Shown piece after piece: positions 12,486 to 25,149 of a stretch of 64,000 bases of DNA. Below the pieces are notes generated by a model. It did not search any database and was not told the DNA's origin. It saw nothing but the letters and a program-made list of their open reading frames with translations. Position numbers and translations under genes: made by a program. Within the stretch, counting starts at the first letter, position 1, and each line of letters opens with the position of its first letter. Source of the DNA: Leptodactylus fallax (Eukaryota > Chordata > Amphibia > Anura > Leptodactylidae); assembly GCA_947044405.1 (NCBI GenBank), contig CAMRHE010000029.1:829001-893000 (forward strand), written 5' to 3'.

Positions 12486-14189
12486 CTATCTCGCTGAGAA
12501 AAATTCACTGTTTGACCTCCTCTATATAACCAAGATGTACCCAAAATGGCATTCTTTTACATGGATGAAGAAAACAACTCCTAACTGAATACAACTGTGT
12601 ACCACAGCTGGCGAGAATATTTCTTTATAAGAAAATCATTGCTGTAAATAGAATAGAAATAGAATTTCATTATGAAAAATGGTAAACATGTAGGCAGCGA
12701 GAAAATTCACTAATAAGACTGTATTCATCACTAAAATTCCATTCATATACTATGTACATGCAGTGTGCACAACATGGAAGCAGAAAATTCCCCCCTTCCC
12801 TGCACTAGAGCCTTGGGATGCGGAGGGGTTACATAAACACAGCAAACAGCAGGGAGCATTAGATAAGAAGTAAGCTGGAGGAGGAGGACTGATGAAGAGA
12901 CAGATTTGGCATTTTCCCCTAAAACAAATTACAGCAGGAGAACACCCCTCTGCTAATAGACTACACTCACTTACTAGTACAATTAGTGTCTAAGCCATTA
13001 GACTCATCCCTAGGCCTTATACGGCTTTAACTCCTTACTCACCAGTGCCGAAAACAGTTTATGAATTGGTTAATGTGCAGCACATAGTGATAGTGATGGA
13101 GCAATATAAGTGTAGACATTGCTTTAATGTGGTAAATGCAAAACAGATGTGATAATATTGCCGGAACAGATATTTTGCTATCTGCTTACCTCGGGAATGC
13201 AAACGAGAGCAAGCAAGGGCCACCAGAAGCTCACTCTATGGTATGTTCCCAAAGACACCCCCTGAGATATGGGATATGATGTCATGAGGGAAAGGAATGA
13301 GCAATGAGAAGCTTATGAATGCTACTTTAAATGGAAGGGAGTTTATTCACATACACAGTAAACACACAATGCACGTTACATACAAACTACTCACGTCTTA
13401 AAGGGAATTGACGGTATCCCAGGGACTGAAGAGATAGGACAGTGGTTGGGTTACTGCTAACAAATACATATCACAATTACAAAAATATGGTTGACTATCT
13501 CAGTTATCCTAATAGTATAGTCATGTCTTTTAGCAACGTTACTTCTAGGCAGGACTGTGTATTTTCTGACATTACTGTACTAAATACAATACATCACCAA
13601 ATCGCAAGACAAAACATTGTCTCCTGGAGCATAAGCTGAAGCTTCTGGACGCCAATGCAAAATCTGTAACACGGCCTTCACTTATGATCTGCCATTCAAA
13701 ATACTGCACTTACTTATGTGACAGAGGAACCACAGGGCCCCTCTCAGGCACCAGGGCCCAGGTGTTACTGCTACCTCTGCACCCCCTATAGCTACATGCC
13801 TTTCCACTCAGTGTCAGCTATCGCACTATACTAGTGCTACTGAGCAATTCACTTACAGCAATTCATAAAGGTCTTATGTAAGTAAATATCACATGTATTG
13901 GTTTAGATTGTATATGAAATAAAATCTGTATATAAATGCACTAGGGTCCAAGCGGGACTGCTACCTCTGCAACCCTATGGCTACATTCCTGTGACCCTTC
14001 ACATCCAACTTATTGAAGAACTATATTAGCGCTATACTATATGTCAGTCAATCAGAAGTTGGCAGAGAAAAAAGAAAATTCCGATAATAGCAATTTCTGA
14101 CAGAACTCCTATGTAATACCACTCATCTCTCTATAGTTGTCAGGCACTGACAGCAACTCTACATTAACCCTAGCAAAGTAGAGTTGATC
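12486..14189. other. Non-coding interval, about 1.7 kb
   Basis: No supported gene. Two related short stretches ('actgctacctctgca') at about 13768 and 13960 suggest a dispersed repeat; both are followed by 'ctatagctacatgcc'-like wording. The segment at 12600-12960 has balanced composition and no repeat signature. Confidence 0.5.
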
Positions 14190-14586
14190 TTAAAGGAGTT
14201 TACAATATACATTTAGGGTAATGAAATGAGTCCAACCCGGCTGATATTTGACTTTACCCAGTCCTTTCTCTTTATTTTCCTATCATGATGACGTAACATA
14301 AATTGTATATGTCCAGTGACTATGGTAGCCAATAATATTACATCAAAGCAGCGGCCTCAATTGTGCAATGTGCAATAATTTCATCTTAAAGGGGTTTCCA
14401 ACAATAAGTACGTTTTAACATGGCCTGAAGCTTGGCTTAATGAAATTAACCCAACCTAGCTGTCAGCTGACTTTCCCCAGTCCTTTCTCTTTACTTTCCT
14501 ATCACAATGGAGTGACATACACTATGTCCGGTCAATATGGTAGCCAATAACATAATATCAAAGCAGCAGGCCTCAACTGTTGGGAT
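14190..14586. repeat. Tandem pair of a 196-bp TTAA-bounded repeat
   Basis: Two diverged direct copies, each starting ttaaagg (14190 and 14386). Both contain gactttaccc/gactttcccc, cagtcctttctcttta, tatggtagccaataa and catcaaagcagc-like wording in the same order. Likely a tandemly duplicated T2-type MITE. A plus-strand open frame over the second copy is incidental. Confidence 0.78.
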
Positions 14587-15323
14587 ACAGTGGATGACCT
14601 GGCATATCATGGACAATCCATCATTGGGTAGACAGAAGGGACCAGTTGGGAACTGGAACTGGCAGCTCAGAATCACTAAAGTAATAACCAAGTACATTTT
14701 TGCTGATTTTTTGAAGTTGTTTTTTTTTTTTTGCCTGTAGCAACAAGCAAGTGTTCATTGTGGAGTTTTTTTCAAATCCTAAAAAGTTTTGGAAGAAATT
14801 TTCTTGCCATCATAACAACTAGACTTTGTCTAGTAATGTACAAGACTCTGAAAGCAATAAATGTCTGAAAATCAGCAAATGGTCTAAAATATGGCTTTCA
14901 ATAATTTCATATATCAGATATCGGCCATCTCTAGGCTCAACTGTATTTACTTTCCCTAGAGGGTATCTATGATTATACATTGCATCCATCAATATTGTAC
15001 AACAACAATCAAACTGGTAGTATGACCCACTGGGAATATCATCGATGCTCCGCTCACCACTGCTATCATCGCCAATTATCCACATTTGACAGAACAACCA
15101 GATTGTACGTTCTCCTTGTTTCCATGGCATTTTATAGGCAGTTAGTTATCTGTCCACAAAGATCTTAGACCTTCTCCGCATGTAATTGGCACAGGGCACA
15201 CATGGACCTATCCTGACTACATCTGTCCTGATTTATCCTGGAAAAAACTGAAGATATGTTTGTCTGAGGGGTGCTATGGGATGTGTTTGCCTGAAACAAG
15301 TATGTACTGTTCTCTACATGGAG
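14587..15323. other. Non-coding interval
   Basis: Contains a 103-codon minus-strand open frame (15130-14819) with no domain that I recognise. Nothing else supported. Confidence 0.45.
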
Positions 15324-15577
15324 GTTTGGAGAAAAACAACTTTGAAATCTTATGCAAATGAGGCAGTTGGTGCACTTAGGGTGGGCCTTCAGCTCCTGGA
15401 GCACTGCTGTAGCCACACAGACCCCCTACCATCTCCTGCCTGTACCACTCTGTGCAGTTTGAGTGGATCCTATTATTGCTTGAGTAGCAAAAGCAGTGCT
15501 CCAGAGAGCTGAAGGCCCACCCCCAGTGCACACCAACTGCCTCATTTGCATAAAACTTTTAGTAGTTTTTCTCCAAA
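15324..15577. mobile_element. Foldback MITE, about 254 bp
   Basis: Arms run from tttggagaaaaacaac (about 15325) and from the matching gtagtttttctccaaa (ending about 15577). They also share ttatgcaaatgaggcagttg with its complement, and gggccttcagctc with gagctgaaggccc. Loop region about 15420-15490. Open frames crossing it on both strands are explained by the palindrome. Confidence 0.85.
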
Positions 15578-15830
15578 TCTACAAAAGTGATATAACAAAT
15601 GTATATTGTTTATCATTGTAATGTGCTCTGTAACACAGTGCTAGAAGTTGAATATGTTGGGGGAGATGGTGAACTCACTTTAGAAAAAGGCTCTTCATCG
15701 ACTTCACAATGAACACTCAAACCCAATTTGTTAAAAGCTAAATTCATTTATATATTAAGAGCCTCCTGATCTACCAAGATCCATAAAAGAGAAGGTGTTA
15801 TGGTTAGGACCTTCTTAGGCTGGCTTCCTG
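15578..15830. other. Non-coding spacer
   Basis: Nothing recognised. Confidence 0.5.
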
Positions 15831-15956
15831 GGCTGTGGAGTCGGTACGCCAAAGCCCCACTCCGACTCCGACTCCTCAATTTCCCCTGACTCCGACTCCA
15901 ACTCCGACTCCACCAAAATAGGCACCGACTCCGACTCCACGACTCCACAGCCCTGG
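15831..15956. repeat. Element built of ACTCCG hexamers, copy 1
   Basis: Begins gggctgtggagtcggtacg and ends cgactccacagccctgg, inverted ends around runs of gactcc/ggagtc. This hexamer-rich element with a 'ggctgtggagtcgg' end occurs widely in animal genomes; its class is uncertain. Confidence 0.75.
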
Positions 15957-16132
15957 ACTGCTAAACCTTATAGGTTCACTCAGAACTCAGTCCCATCATT
16001 ATATGAGGAATAGAACAGACCTTTACAGGACATTTCATCATTTTCAACATTTCATCATTTTCCCAAATTCTTATGAAAATATATTCAGCACATACTGCAT
16101 TGTACTACTAACTGTACCAATTTATTATATAT

Positions 16133-16213
16133 TTTGGGAGTCGGAGTCGGTCCATTTTATACCGACTCCGACTCCACCAAAATAGGCACCGACTCCGACT
16201 CCACAGCCCTGAT
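16133..16213. repeat. Element built of ACTCCG hexamers, copy 2
   Basis: Starts ggagtcggagtcgg and ends cgactccacagccctg; contains the same caccaaaataggcaccg wording as copy 1. The two copies are 180 bp apart and may be parts of one larger interrupted element (15831-16213). Confidence 0.7.
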
Positions 16214-16233
16214 TGTTTATGTGACGTCCTTAA

Positions 16234-16365
16234 TTCAAGGTAAATTCCTGTAACTTGGCCTGTATATTTCTACTTCAAGGTAAATTCCTGTAACTTGGCC
16301 GCTTCAAGGACCTGTACTTGGCCTTTAGATCTCTTTCTACTTCAAGGTAAATTCCTGTAACTTGG
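16234..16365. repeat. Short tandem repeat, 27-50 bp spacing, three full units
   Basis: The block ttcaaggtaaattcctgtaa followed by cttggcc recurs three times, with a shortened version (gcttcaaggacctgtacttgg) between the second and third. Spacers contain 'tatatctcttt' wording. Confidence 0.82.
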
Positions 16366-18177
16366 TCTTTATATCTCTCTTTATCTCTTTCACTGTATCA
16401 ACGTCTTAATGTGACATAGATATTACTTTTTTTTTACAGCTTATGTATAGATCACATTGTAAAGCTTGTATTTTATGTATATAGGGAATTCACATTAGTG
16501 TTCCAAATAACATGCTTACATAGATGGTGCCGTATAATTTTAATACTAATCTGAAACTTGTGCGGCACTGAAGTACTGCTCTTTCTCAATGACAGTTTAG
16601 TTGCTTGCAGGTTTATAATCATCCTATTCTTGTTGTAGGGGAATCTATCAACATGCACTGAGTTCCTGATGAGCTTATGCTTATACCAAGTAGTCAATCA
16701 GAACACACTGAGCTGTAATGTAAATTATGGAGGAGATCTAAAGAAGAAGCCACTGATAAGACAAGAGGTGTGTTTCTGGCTACTTTATACATACAGTAGA
16801 TATACAGTGTTCCTTTTATATCATCTCTTTATCTGGCAGCTCAAGGATAGTGTAAAAGTTGACCTTACAACTGGGATCCAACAACAGTCTAATGTGTATA
16901 GGAGCAGTTTTCCTATAGGTATAATGGAAGTAGAAAGTCCGCAGAGGAAATCTCTGTGGACTTTCTGTGAAAAGCGCTGAGGGAAAATCCTTTTTCTGGC
17001 TTTCCTTTTTTGTTTCTTTCCAACCCTAGTACAGTTCTAAGATAATAACATTCCAGATAGATCAACATGTGGTTTCTGCAATTTTCTCCTATCACTAAGA
17101 ATCTCCTACCTTTCATTTGCAAAATGAAAACACATGATGCAATAAAAGTAATAAAACCAAGGATATAGGACCCTTAAAGTGTAATCTCTGGACAGTTTAG
17201 GAAATGTGTATGTAAATTATAACATCATTGCAAGGGTTCCTTTTCTAGGTCATGTTCACACAATTTTTGTATATGTATTTTGGAAGACGACCATAATGGG
17301 ATTTTAGTTGTAACAAATATGATTTTATATTTACATATACATACAGAACTTACAAAAAAGAGTTTTTGGGCATTCTTAAAAAAAAACCTGTTTCTTATTA
17401 AATTGCACAATCTCAGAAGTTGTCCGAATCTCACAATTTAGCTCAATGGTCTAATCCAACCTTTTCAGACTTAGGGTACCCCTGGAATAAAATATTTCCT
17501 TGGGGCACCCCTACCAAATTATTTTTACCAAAAGACAAAAAATGCCTTTTGGTACAAACTAACTCATATATATGGCTGACTTAAAGAAGCATTTGAGCAG
17601 GAATTTTTATTCTCTGGCCCATCAGAAAAGTACATGAAGTCAATTGCAGTGTAGGTAATCCTTTTACCAGAGACTGTATTACCTTTGAGTTTTTGAGTTA
17701 TTCACTTCCTTCTGGTCCTCAGCTGTGTCATGTGATCAACAATAAAACTTTCCAACTGTTACAGTGTCTTATTTGTGGACAGGACAGGAAGTCAGTTTCT
17801 TTACTCATTCTAATGAGACTTACATTGAGAAATGTATAAAGAAAATGACTTTCTGTCCACACAAAAGATGCCATCTCAGTTGGAGAGTCAGACGTCTTGA
17901 AGATTACCTTCCCAGAATTTACGTCATGTACCTTTTCAATGGACCAGCGAATAACAATTTTTGTTGGAGTACTACTTTAAAGAGGACATGTTTGCTCTCC
18001 TGTCCTTGCATCAACCCAAAATATGACTATTCCAGAGCACCTTTCCATAGAAGTCTGAATTGTGTTTTTTTTCTTCCTAACACCCAGTTACCAATGAATT
18101 CATATATTACCAGTAGTAATAAAAGAGGAATAACACAGATGCTCCAGAATTTTGTAGGGAATATTTATCCAAGATAG
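16366..18177. other. Non-coding interval, about 1.8 kb
   Basis: No gene supported. A 137-codon plus-strand open frame at 17764-18177 has no recognisable domain and crosses a TTAA-type repeat junction at about 17977 (ctttaaagaggacatg), so I treat it as chance. 17450-17540 (ccaaccttttcag...) resembles a dispersed repeat. Confidence 0.5.
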
Positions 18178-18472
18178 GTTCACGCTACCGTCATTATAGT
18201 CTGTTGCTCTCATCCGTTATAGGATGAGAGCAACAGACTTAAAGGACAATAGAGTGACTGATGCAGATGGAAAAAACATGATGGAAGCAAATACAAAAAG
18301 TGAAAAAATACAGCGGATGAACGCTTCCATCATGTTTTTTACATTAGAGTCAAAGTGAACAGCCACCAATGGAGGGGGATCATCTGCATCAGACACTCTA
18401 TCAGCGTTTAAGCTCATTGCTCTGATCCTATGACAGATGATAGGTGCAGACTTTACTAATGGTAGAGTGAAT
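18178..18472. mobile_element. Complex foldback element with two perfect 18-bp hairpins
   Basis: Perfect stem agtctgttgctctcatcc / complement at 18198-18239 with a 6-base loop. A second perfect 18-bp stem (aaaaaacatgatggaagc at 18271-18288, complement at 18323-18340) lies inside a third pairing of agtgactgatgcagatg (about 18253) with catctgcatcagacact (about 18381). Non-coding; most likely a MITE. No target duplication identified. Confidence 0.75.
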
Positions 18473-19079
18473 GTACACAGACATACCAGGCGAGCAGACA
18501 GAGGTCCCCTTTAAGGAAGCCCTGACAAGGAATAGCTATGTCTGAAATATAAATTTTATGGCAGTGACATTTGTTCCAGAATGTCTCAACATGTCAAACA
18601 TACGCTGTTAAAAATACAACTTCCATTTACTATAAACCAAAAATACAAAGTGACAAAAGAGGTGTCCCAATTAAATGCCTTGTTCGGTGAATTTCTGCGA
18701 CGGAGAAGGGAGAACATATGATGATACATTTGCCATCTGCTCAATTTCACCTCGCCCCGGCCAACCCGCAGTGTTATACAGTCAGGCACCTTAACTGCCT
18801 GAATAATCACTCTGTTGTAACATATTGCAAACCTCAGTGGAACTAGGGGATATGAAGTAGAAGCTGATCAGCGGCATGTCTCCTTAATCCTCGTACACAG
18901 GTTTGCCAATCTGCCCCAATTATCTACACAGAGCAGTTGGCGTTATATATTTCTTTATATAATACAGGAGATCAATCCAATGTTATCAACATAATATGGA
19001 AAATCAAGATCCTAAAGCCATAGGAGGCACTGGTTATATACCTATTAATGTATACATATTGTCATCACTCATTGTCCCA
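18473..19079. other. Non-coding interval
   Basis: About 600 bp with no gene or clear repeat. Confidence 0.5.
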
Positions 19080-19232
19080 AGTAGGTCTCACAATCTATAT
19101 TCCGTATCAGTAGGTCTTTGGAATGTGGGAGGAAAACGGAGTACCCAGAGGGAACCCATGAAAACACGGCAAGAACATACAAACTCCTTGCAGATGTGCT
19201 ACTTGGTCAGATTCTAACCCTGGTCCCCAGCG
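19080..19232 (-). mobile_element. tRNA-derived SINE, copy 1 (diverged)
   Basis: On the plus strand it reads gtctttggaatgtgggagga, then aacatacaaactccttgcag, followed by the pol III B-box zone near 19205-19220, which is degraded (agattctaaccc in place of ggatttgaaccc). Copies 2 and 3 keep the B box intact, so the sense strand is minus. Confidence 0.72.
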
Positions 19233-21170
19233 TTGACTGGAACTGAGAATTCTGAAGATATACCCTTCAAATGGCTTTCAAAACGTGTCTGGCTGTACCT
19301 AGCATGCATGTGTATGGGAAGTTTAATAGAAAAAGACATGGATAAAGAAGCGTACAGGCAAGTCAACAGCTATAGAAAGTGTATATCCAACTTAAGTGGT
19401 GAAGTGGGTTGGCTTTGGAAACCCCTGATAAGCTGTTATCTTTGGGGGAAACTGCCCAGAGATTTACCTTGCAGCAACCATTGCAGGAAAAATGTGTTTG
19501 TTAATGTCAAAGCTGCTGCGGCACTAAAACTGCAGGCGGTTTACGAAAGTTCAGCCGTGGCTGCCACAGATAAGGCAACAGCCAGAGATGTGACTTATGA
19601 GAGCAGCAATAGAAGATTCTACTATTTGTGACAGCCACGTAAAAGTGACAACTCTGAAATTCCGTATTATTCCTGCAGCCAATAGTTAACTATCATGGAT
19701 GCTATATATGACATTGCCCGGAACATAAGGTTTATCTTACCTACATCTTCTATGTGGACATTTCAAGCTAAGGAGAAATTGACTCTTTAGTAAAAGGCCA
19801 ATAAAATGTCTTCCACTGAGATCACTACTTTCTTTCACATGTTCCCAGATCTTAAAATGTCCAGAAACATTTATATACATACTGATATTAGCGATGAATT
19901 CAGGTTTATTTGCGGACAAGTGACTTGGGATCTGGTGACATCACCGACATAGGTGGCAGCTTATTACTTGATATAATCTGTCCTCATAAATCTTCATTTC
20001 TCAAGTATCAGTGACTGTATTTTTTTACGTAAGGCCTCATCCGAGCGTTCACATTTCATAAGCGGTATTCCTTCTTCAGCCATCAAATCCACTTAATTTA
20101 CATGTTCTACACCCGACACATTGTCCGCCTGTCTGCATCTAGTTCACATTAATTGAGTTTTAGTAAACAGTGATATCGACAATTCCCTTAATTCGCTGCC
20201 AAATGAGTCTCCATTGATTTGGCAGTAGTTCAGGTGGTGATTCCTGGATGGCATTCAGAGTGAGATCAGCAGGAAGCTACTCTCAGATCAATGGTCACTG
20301 ACTCAGCACAATCCCACATCTGTCAGCATAGTGCTATTATGTTCCTACACAATGCCGGCTATGTTAACCTGTTAAGATACTACACACTCTGGGCTATCGG
20401 ATGACTGTATACTAGTACCTGCTGTTTAGATGTGAGATTTCCCTCTGACCCTTCCTACATTGTGTGTCAATAAAATGCAAACAGCCTGTAGCTCACTAAT
20501 ACCTTCACCATTCAATTGTAAATTCAATGCAAGCAGACATTTTGACTTGTTCTTTACCAGCCACCCCCAGCAGAAGCCCACACACGTCTATATAAAGCAT
20601 GACTCCGACTGATCACTTACGCATAAAGGCCTATGGCCTCCTTATACATGTTTCTAATGTACAATAGGTATAATACTGACAAGGATATGATTATAAACTG
20701 TACAAATGACTGGAATAATCTAGAGCTCCAGATGTCAGATACAGCTCAGCCTTGTGTTATTGTGCATATATAATGAAGTATTTTTCTGTTATTTAGGATA
20801 TGAAATTTCGCCACAAATGTTATTGCGGATTTGCTGTGGATTTCACCCTGTGCATTGAAAAGGATGAAATGTGTGCTAAAAGTTCCCAGAAAGAATTGAC
20901 ATTGCTGACATCTTAGAAACTGTACCGCTGGTCAATTTCTGAGCTGATATTTTTTTATGCAGCCTGTGACTGAGATTTGGTAAATTCCCATACATTTTTC
21001 TGTAACTACAATATGATTTAGACTTTCCACCTGAAAATCCATAGAACATCCACTATGAGTAAAGATACCCTGATAGTAGGCAAGCAAAAAGGTCAATGAC
21101 AAACATTTGTAATGTGCTTTTCTCATGAAAGTAGGGGCGTTAGTGGCTGCCATACAGGCTGTTGTTTTAC
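19233..21170. other. Non-coding interval, about 1.9 kb
   Basis: Includes a 132-codon plus-strand open frame (19233-19631) without recognisable motifs; I do not call it a gene. No other feature seen. Confidence 0.45.
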
Positions 21171-21398
21171 TGTAAGGCTGGGTTCACACTAACGCTCGCT
21201 TTCCATTCGGGGATTCTGTCCCCCATTCTGCTTGTAAAATGCAAGCAGGACTTTTCTCTCCGCATTTTTCAGGCGGAAACCCAGCAGACCCTATATAAGT
21301 CAATGGGGTCCATGGGTAACCACTTTTTAAGCGGATTGGGTTTCCATTTTTTGGGTCTCCAAGTGGACCCGAGCGCAGGTGTGAACCTAGCGTAAGCC
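21171..21398. mobile_element. Short 'ttcacact' MITE
   Basis: Inverted ends aaggctgggttcacactaac and gtgtgaacctagcgtaagcc, with the family's central wording (gcggaaacccagcagacc, ggggtccatgg). About 228 bp. Same family as 9308 and 24418. Confidence 0.78.
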
Positions 21399-21401
21399 AA
21401 T

Positions 21402-21535
21402 TTACAAATCAGTATGTTTTTGACATGTGGGAGGAAACCCATGTGAGCACAGGGAGACCATACAAACTCCATGCAGATGTTGCCCTTGGTTGGATTTGAA
21501 CCCAGGACTGTAAGACAGCAGTACTAACCAATGAA
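21402..21535 (-). mobile_element. tRNA-derived SINE, copy 2
   Basis: An intact B box GGTTCAAATCC on the minus strand (plus coordinates 21492-21502), preceded on that strand by tRNA-like wording (ggttagtactgctgtc) and followed by the shared tail (accatacaaactcc, gacatgtgggaggaaaccc on plus). It abuts the MITE ending at 21398. Confidence 0.78.
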
Positions 21536-24417
21536 ACATAACAAGTTAAGTCAGGGGTTAGACAATCCCAGGAGACAGCAAAACAATGCTCTTTGAAATT
21601 TGCTATTGGCTTCTAATTCTTTGGATTAATTTCTGTTGAAATCTACGCTTGCAAGGTAACTACAAAGGTGACAATGACAATTTGCTCCTAAAGTCTACAG
21701 CAGTGGTTTTTCCAATCTGAGATTCTCCAGCCGCTACAAAACTACAACTCCCAACTGGGGAGCCAAAGGTTAGCGACCATTGGTTTACTGTATATCCCAA
21801 GTTACATCTACGACAGTGGCTTAGAAACCAGTCTCTGGGTAATAAATATGGGTAAGTAGTGGTCAATTTCATTGTCTGAGATTTGGCCTATTCTCTCCAC
21901 AAAAAACATCCCGCACGCTTCACTTTTGTTCCTATTTCCACCTCAGCAGTTTGGTGTCTTTGCAGATAGAAAAAACACAGTATCTAAGCGTGATTTATTT
22001 CTGTCAAGTATCATCCCATGGGCCATGCTATGACATATATCTTTTCACAGACACTGCAGACAATATGATTCACTTATAAATGTGCAAGATGACAAACACA
22101 TCAGCTCTGAGGATTTATAGGTACATACTCACTTTCCGAGATTTACAGCTGTGAATACTAACCCACAGGTTATAAGAAAACTGGAGACTCACTAAGTAGT
22201 AAATGCAAAAACGGGAAAGAATGAGATGGCCATATACACTGATTCTGGTAACAGCTTTATTCTCAGTTTATTGCTAAAATATGAAAACATTCTGGAACTC
22301 CAACAGTGGCGCTGCTACTAGTCCGCAATAGGATGAGATCTGGATCAGTGGGTAAGTTCATTTTTCTAAGCATGTAATAGACATAATACACACTGCGGAT
22401 CACACACTGCTTTTTACAATTCTTTTTACCATATTTTTGTTACTTCAATATTAATATGTAAAATATATTCAATAGTTATTACATTGTGTTGTATTCTAAA
22501 GGGACTGACTGGTTTAGACAACCCATTTCCATATACTCCATTAGGGTGCGTCTCAGAACAGAGAGTGTACATAGATGTACATTGTACGTCCTAATTAGCT
22601 GGGGCCCTATGATCAGTTTGTTTCTGAGAGAGTCATTATATGGAAAGGGACTGTAAAAACTAGACTTAGGCTAAAGTCACTCGTAATGGGTCTGCTGCAG
22701 GTAACACCCCACAGCAGAACCACTAGAAGCCAAAAGCAGCCTGCCCCTGTGGCTTTGTATTAAGATTGAAAACCGTGCCAAACCTGCATCAAGAAATTGA
22801 CCTGCTGCAGGTTCAATACCTGCAGTACAAGACACTTAGCGCTGCAGAATTTTTCAGCAGTGTGTAGATGGGATTTAACCCACTACAGCAAGTATGGCCC
22901 CGGCCTCAAAGGGATTTCCCATATTCATAATGTTCTTTAGACCCCAGAGTATAATAGATGGAGGCCCAGGGGAGGTGATAAAGATAAAAAAAAAAAAATT
23001 TATATTCACCTTCCGTTGCCTCTTTTGTGCCTCCTCACAGTATCCAGTGCTCTCCTGGTGACATCATGCAACTGGGGTCACTGTTGAGGACTGTGACTGG
23101 GCCACCAGCAGTCACATGTGCACACCGAGCATCCTGACAGCGATGACCCCGGGTGCATGACGTCACCAAAGAAGCGGAGAGAGACCCCAGAGTATAATAA
23201 TGACACTATCGCTTTGACATAACTTTCACTGTGTTTGCCTTAGAGAGATAGAACTTGGATAGATAGGTTTCTAATAGCCCTGAGAGTGTTCTACACTATG
23301 TCTTAAGACATTTTAAGGTGTGGTTCAACTTGAAACAAATCCTGAGAGGTTCGCCCATCTCTACTGATAAGTGTCTGATTGATGGGGGTTGCATGCTGTG
23401 TCCCCCATTTGATTGTAGCGGTAATCTTGCAAGTTCATTGCTGCCCCATTCAAATGGAGGAGCATGGTACCACTGTTCTTGTGACTTGCAGAGATCCACA
23501 CTGATCAGATTCTTATTATGTATCCTGTGGTTAGGTGATATGTTTTGGTTACGGGAGAACAGATTTATATCTGACAGCAGGGCAACAGGTCTGTGCACAG
23601 TATCAAACTGAGGAATGTATGGAATCATATCTATGGCTGTACATTATTAGTCACTATAGTGCACTATAAGAATTAGTCATAAAGAATGGGCTAAATGCAC
23701 CCATGTCTAATAAACACTGATGATAACTGGAAACTCATTCTTGCATTTTCTGCTTGGTCTGGAAATGTCATCACCTTTTACTGGGTACAGTTTTAATAGC
23801 ATCCGCCGGGCACATACTTTTGAGGCAATGTTCAGTGGGAGGGAGCAAATTGCATTGGGACAGTAAGAAATATACAGCCGTATACATTTCTGTGGGTATC
23901 TGAGGCTTTACTTCTATTCTTAAGCTGCACATTTATACTGATGCCAACTCTGTATATGATAACCAGTGCATAGGGTGAAATATATGTTTTTAATGACATC
24001 CATTTTGCCACCATTTCCAGGAGGCCCCTGATGTTATACTAGCAGCTGTTCAACCACATACACTTTACTTTAAAGACATACTTTAAATAAAAGGGGTCCG
24101 GCCTCAGCATGGAGGGAGACGTATCCATAATGTCTATCCAGCCTGGTGGTCTGGCACATCCCATATAAATAGTGCTAGCGGCCTCTCTTGGCCTGAAATC
24201 ATTTTATTATGCAGAACTATTAGTATTGACCTCCACACCCATATTACTCCATTATTCTGATTTAGTGGTTTTATTCAAGTGCAGCATATGAAGAAGGAAA
24301 TGCACCATGTGAAAGTATCCAGATATGAAGGGGCGTCTGCATTTGTCTAACCATTCAATTTATTTCAGGGAATGGTTAATTCAGTGTAAAATGTTCCCCT
24401 TGAAATTGCGGATTTGT
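21536..24417. other. Non-coding interval, about 2.9 kb
   Basis: No supported gene. An 18-bp direct repeat agaccccagagtataata occurs at 22939 and 23182, 243 bp apart, bracketing a GC-richer stretch with 'tgacatcatgcaactgggg' and 'gcatgacgtcacc'; this looks like a dispersed repeat with flanking duplication. A-run at about 22987-22999. Confidence 0.5.
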
Positions 24418-24708
24418 CTAAGGTTGGATTCACATCTGCGTTGGAGTCTCCGTAGGAGACTCTGCAGCACATTCCACTTAAAATCGGTGGAGTGAAAAGT
24501 CCTGCAAGGAGGACTTTTCTCTCCGCTGGTTTCAGTATAAAACCGTCAGAAACCAGGCAGAAACCTGGTGGACCCCATTGTAGTCTATGGGGTCCGCAGG
24601 TTTCTGCTGGTAAACACTTTTTAAGCGGACAGGGCCTTCGTCTTTCGTGTCCCCATGTGGACCCAAACGACGAAGAACCGAACTCTAAAGTAAACCTAGT
24701 GTAAGGCC
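24418..24708. mobile_element. 'ttcacatctg' MITE
   Basis: Left end ctaaggttggattcacatct and right end taaacctagtgtaaggcc are inverted. The middle carries the family signature gaccccattgtagtctatgg. About 290 bp, non-coding; open frames on both strands are palindrome effects. Confidence 0.75.
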
Positions 24709-24925
24709 TTGTGAACACGATCGTAGTTGTTTTCAGTATGTTGTCCCATTTATTTCTATACACACATCTGTAGTTTTTACTGATCAGTGTCTGTATTTGC
24801 AGCACAGACTCACAGATGCAAGTGTAGGGGATCAAACGTCTGATGTAATGTTAACAGTTTTTTTGCAGATTGCAGATCAGTTTTTGCAGACAGTAAAAAC
24901 CACTACGGGCGTGTGCATGTAGCCA
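24702..24925. mobile_element. 'taaggccttgtgaacacg' MITE
   Basis: Starts taaggccttgtgaacacg, overlapping the end of the previous element, and ends gggcgtgtgcatgtagcc. These are imperfect inverted ends of about 16 bp around an AT-rich middle. Class not assigned. Confidence 0.55.
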
Positions 24926-25149
24926 AAGACAATGCTGACAAATAGACAAATAGTAATTGGCACTGATGAAATTAACCATCTATGCGGGCACCATATATAT
25001 GCCAAGAGGTGCTAACAGCAGACAAAGAAGCTGTCCTTGTGACGCTGATACTTTGCTATAGAGACTGTGCTGTGTAACAGCAGTAGGACTGTGACAATCT
25101 GATTTTTGGCCCTTTTATATGCTGAGTTTTGAAACAGCAAAGCACTATT

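Noticed and set aside
14819..15130. 103-codon minus-strand frame
   Set aside because: No recognisable motif and no neighbouring exons; it overlaps an open plus frame.
19233..19631. 132-codon plus-strand frame as a host gene fragment
   Set aside because: No recognisable domain, no splice sites that I could justify, and its start follows directly after a SINE copy.
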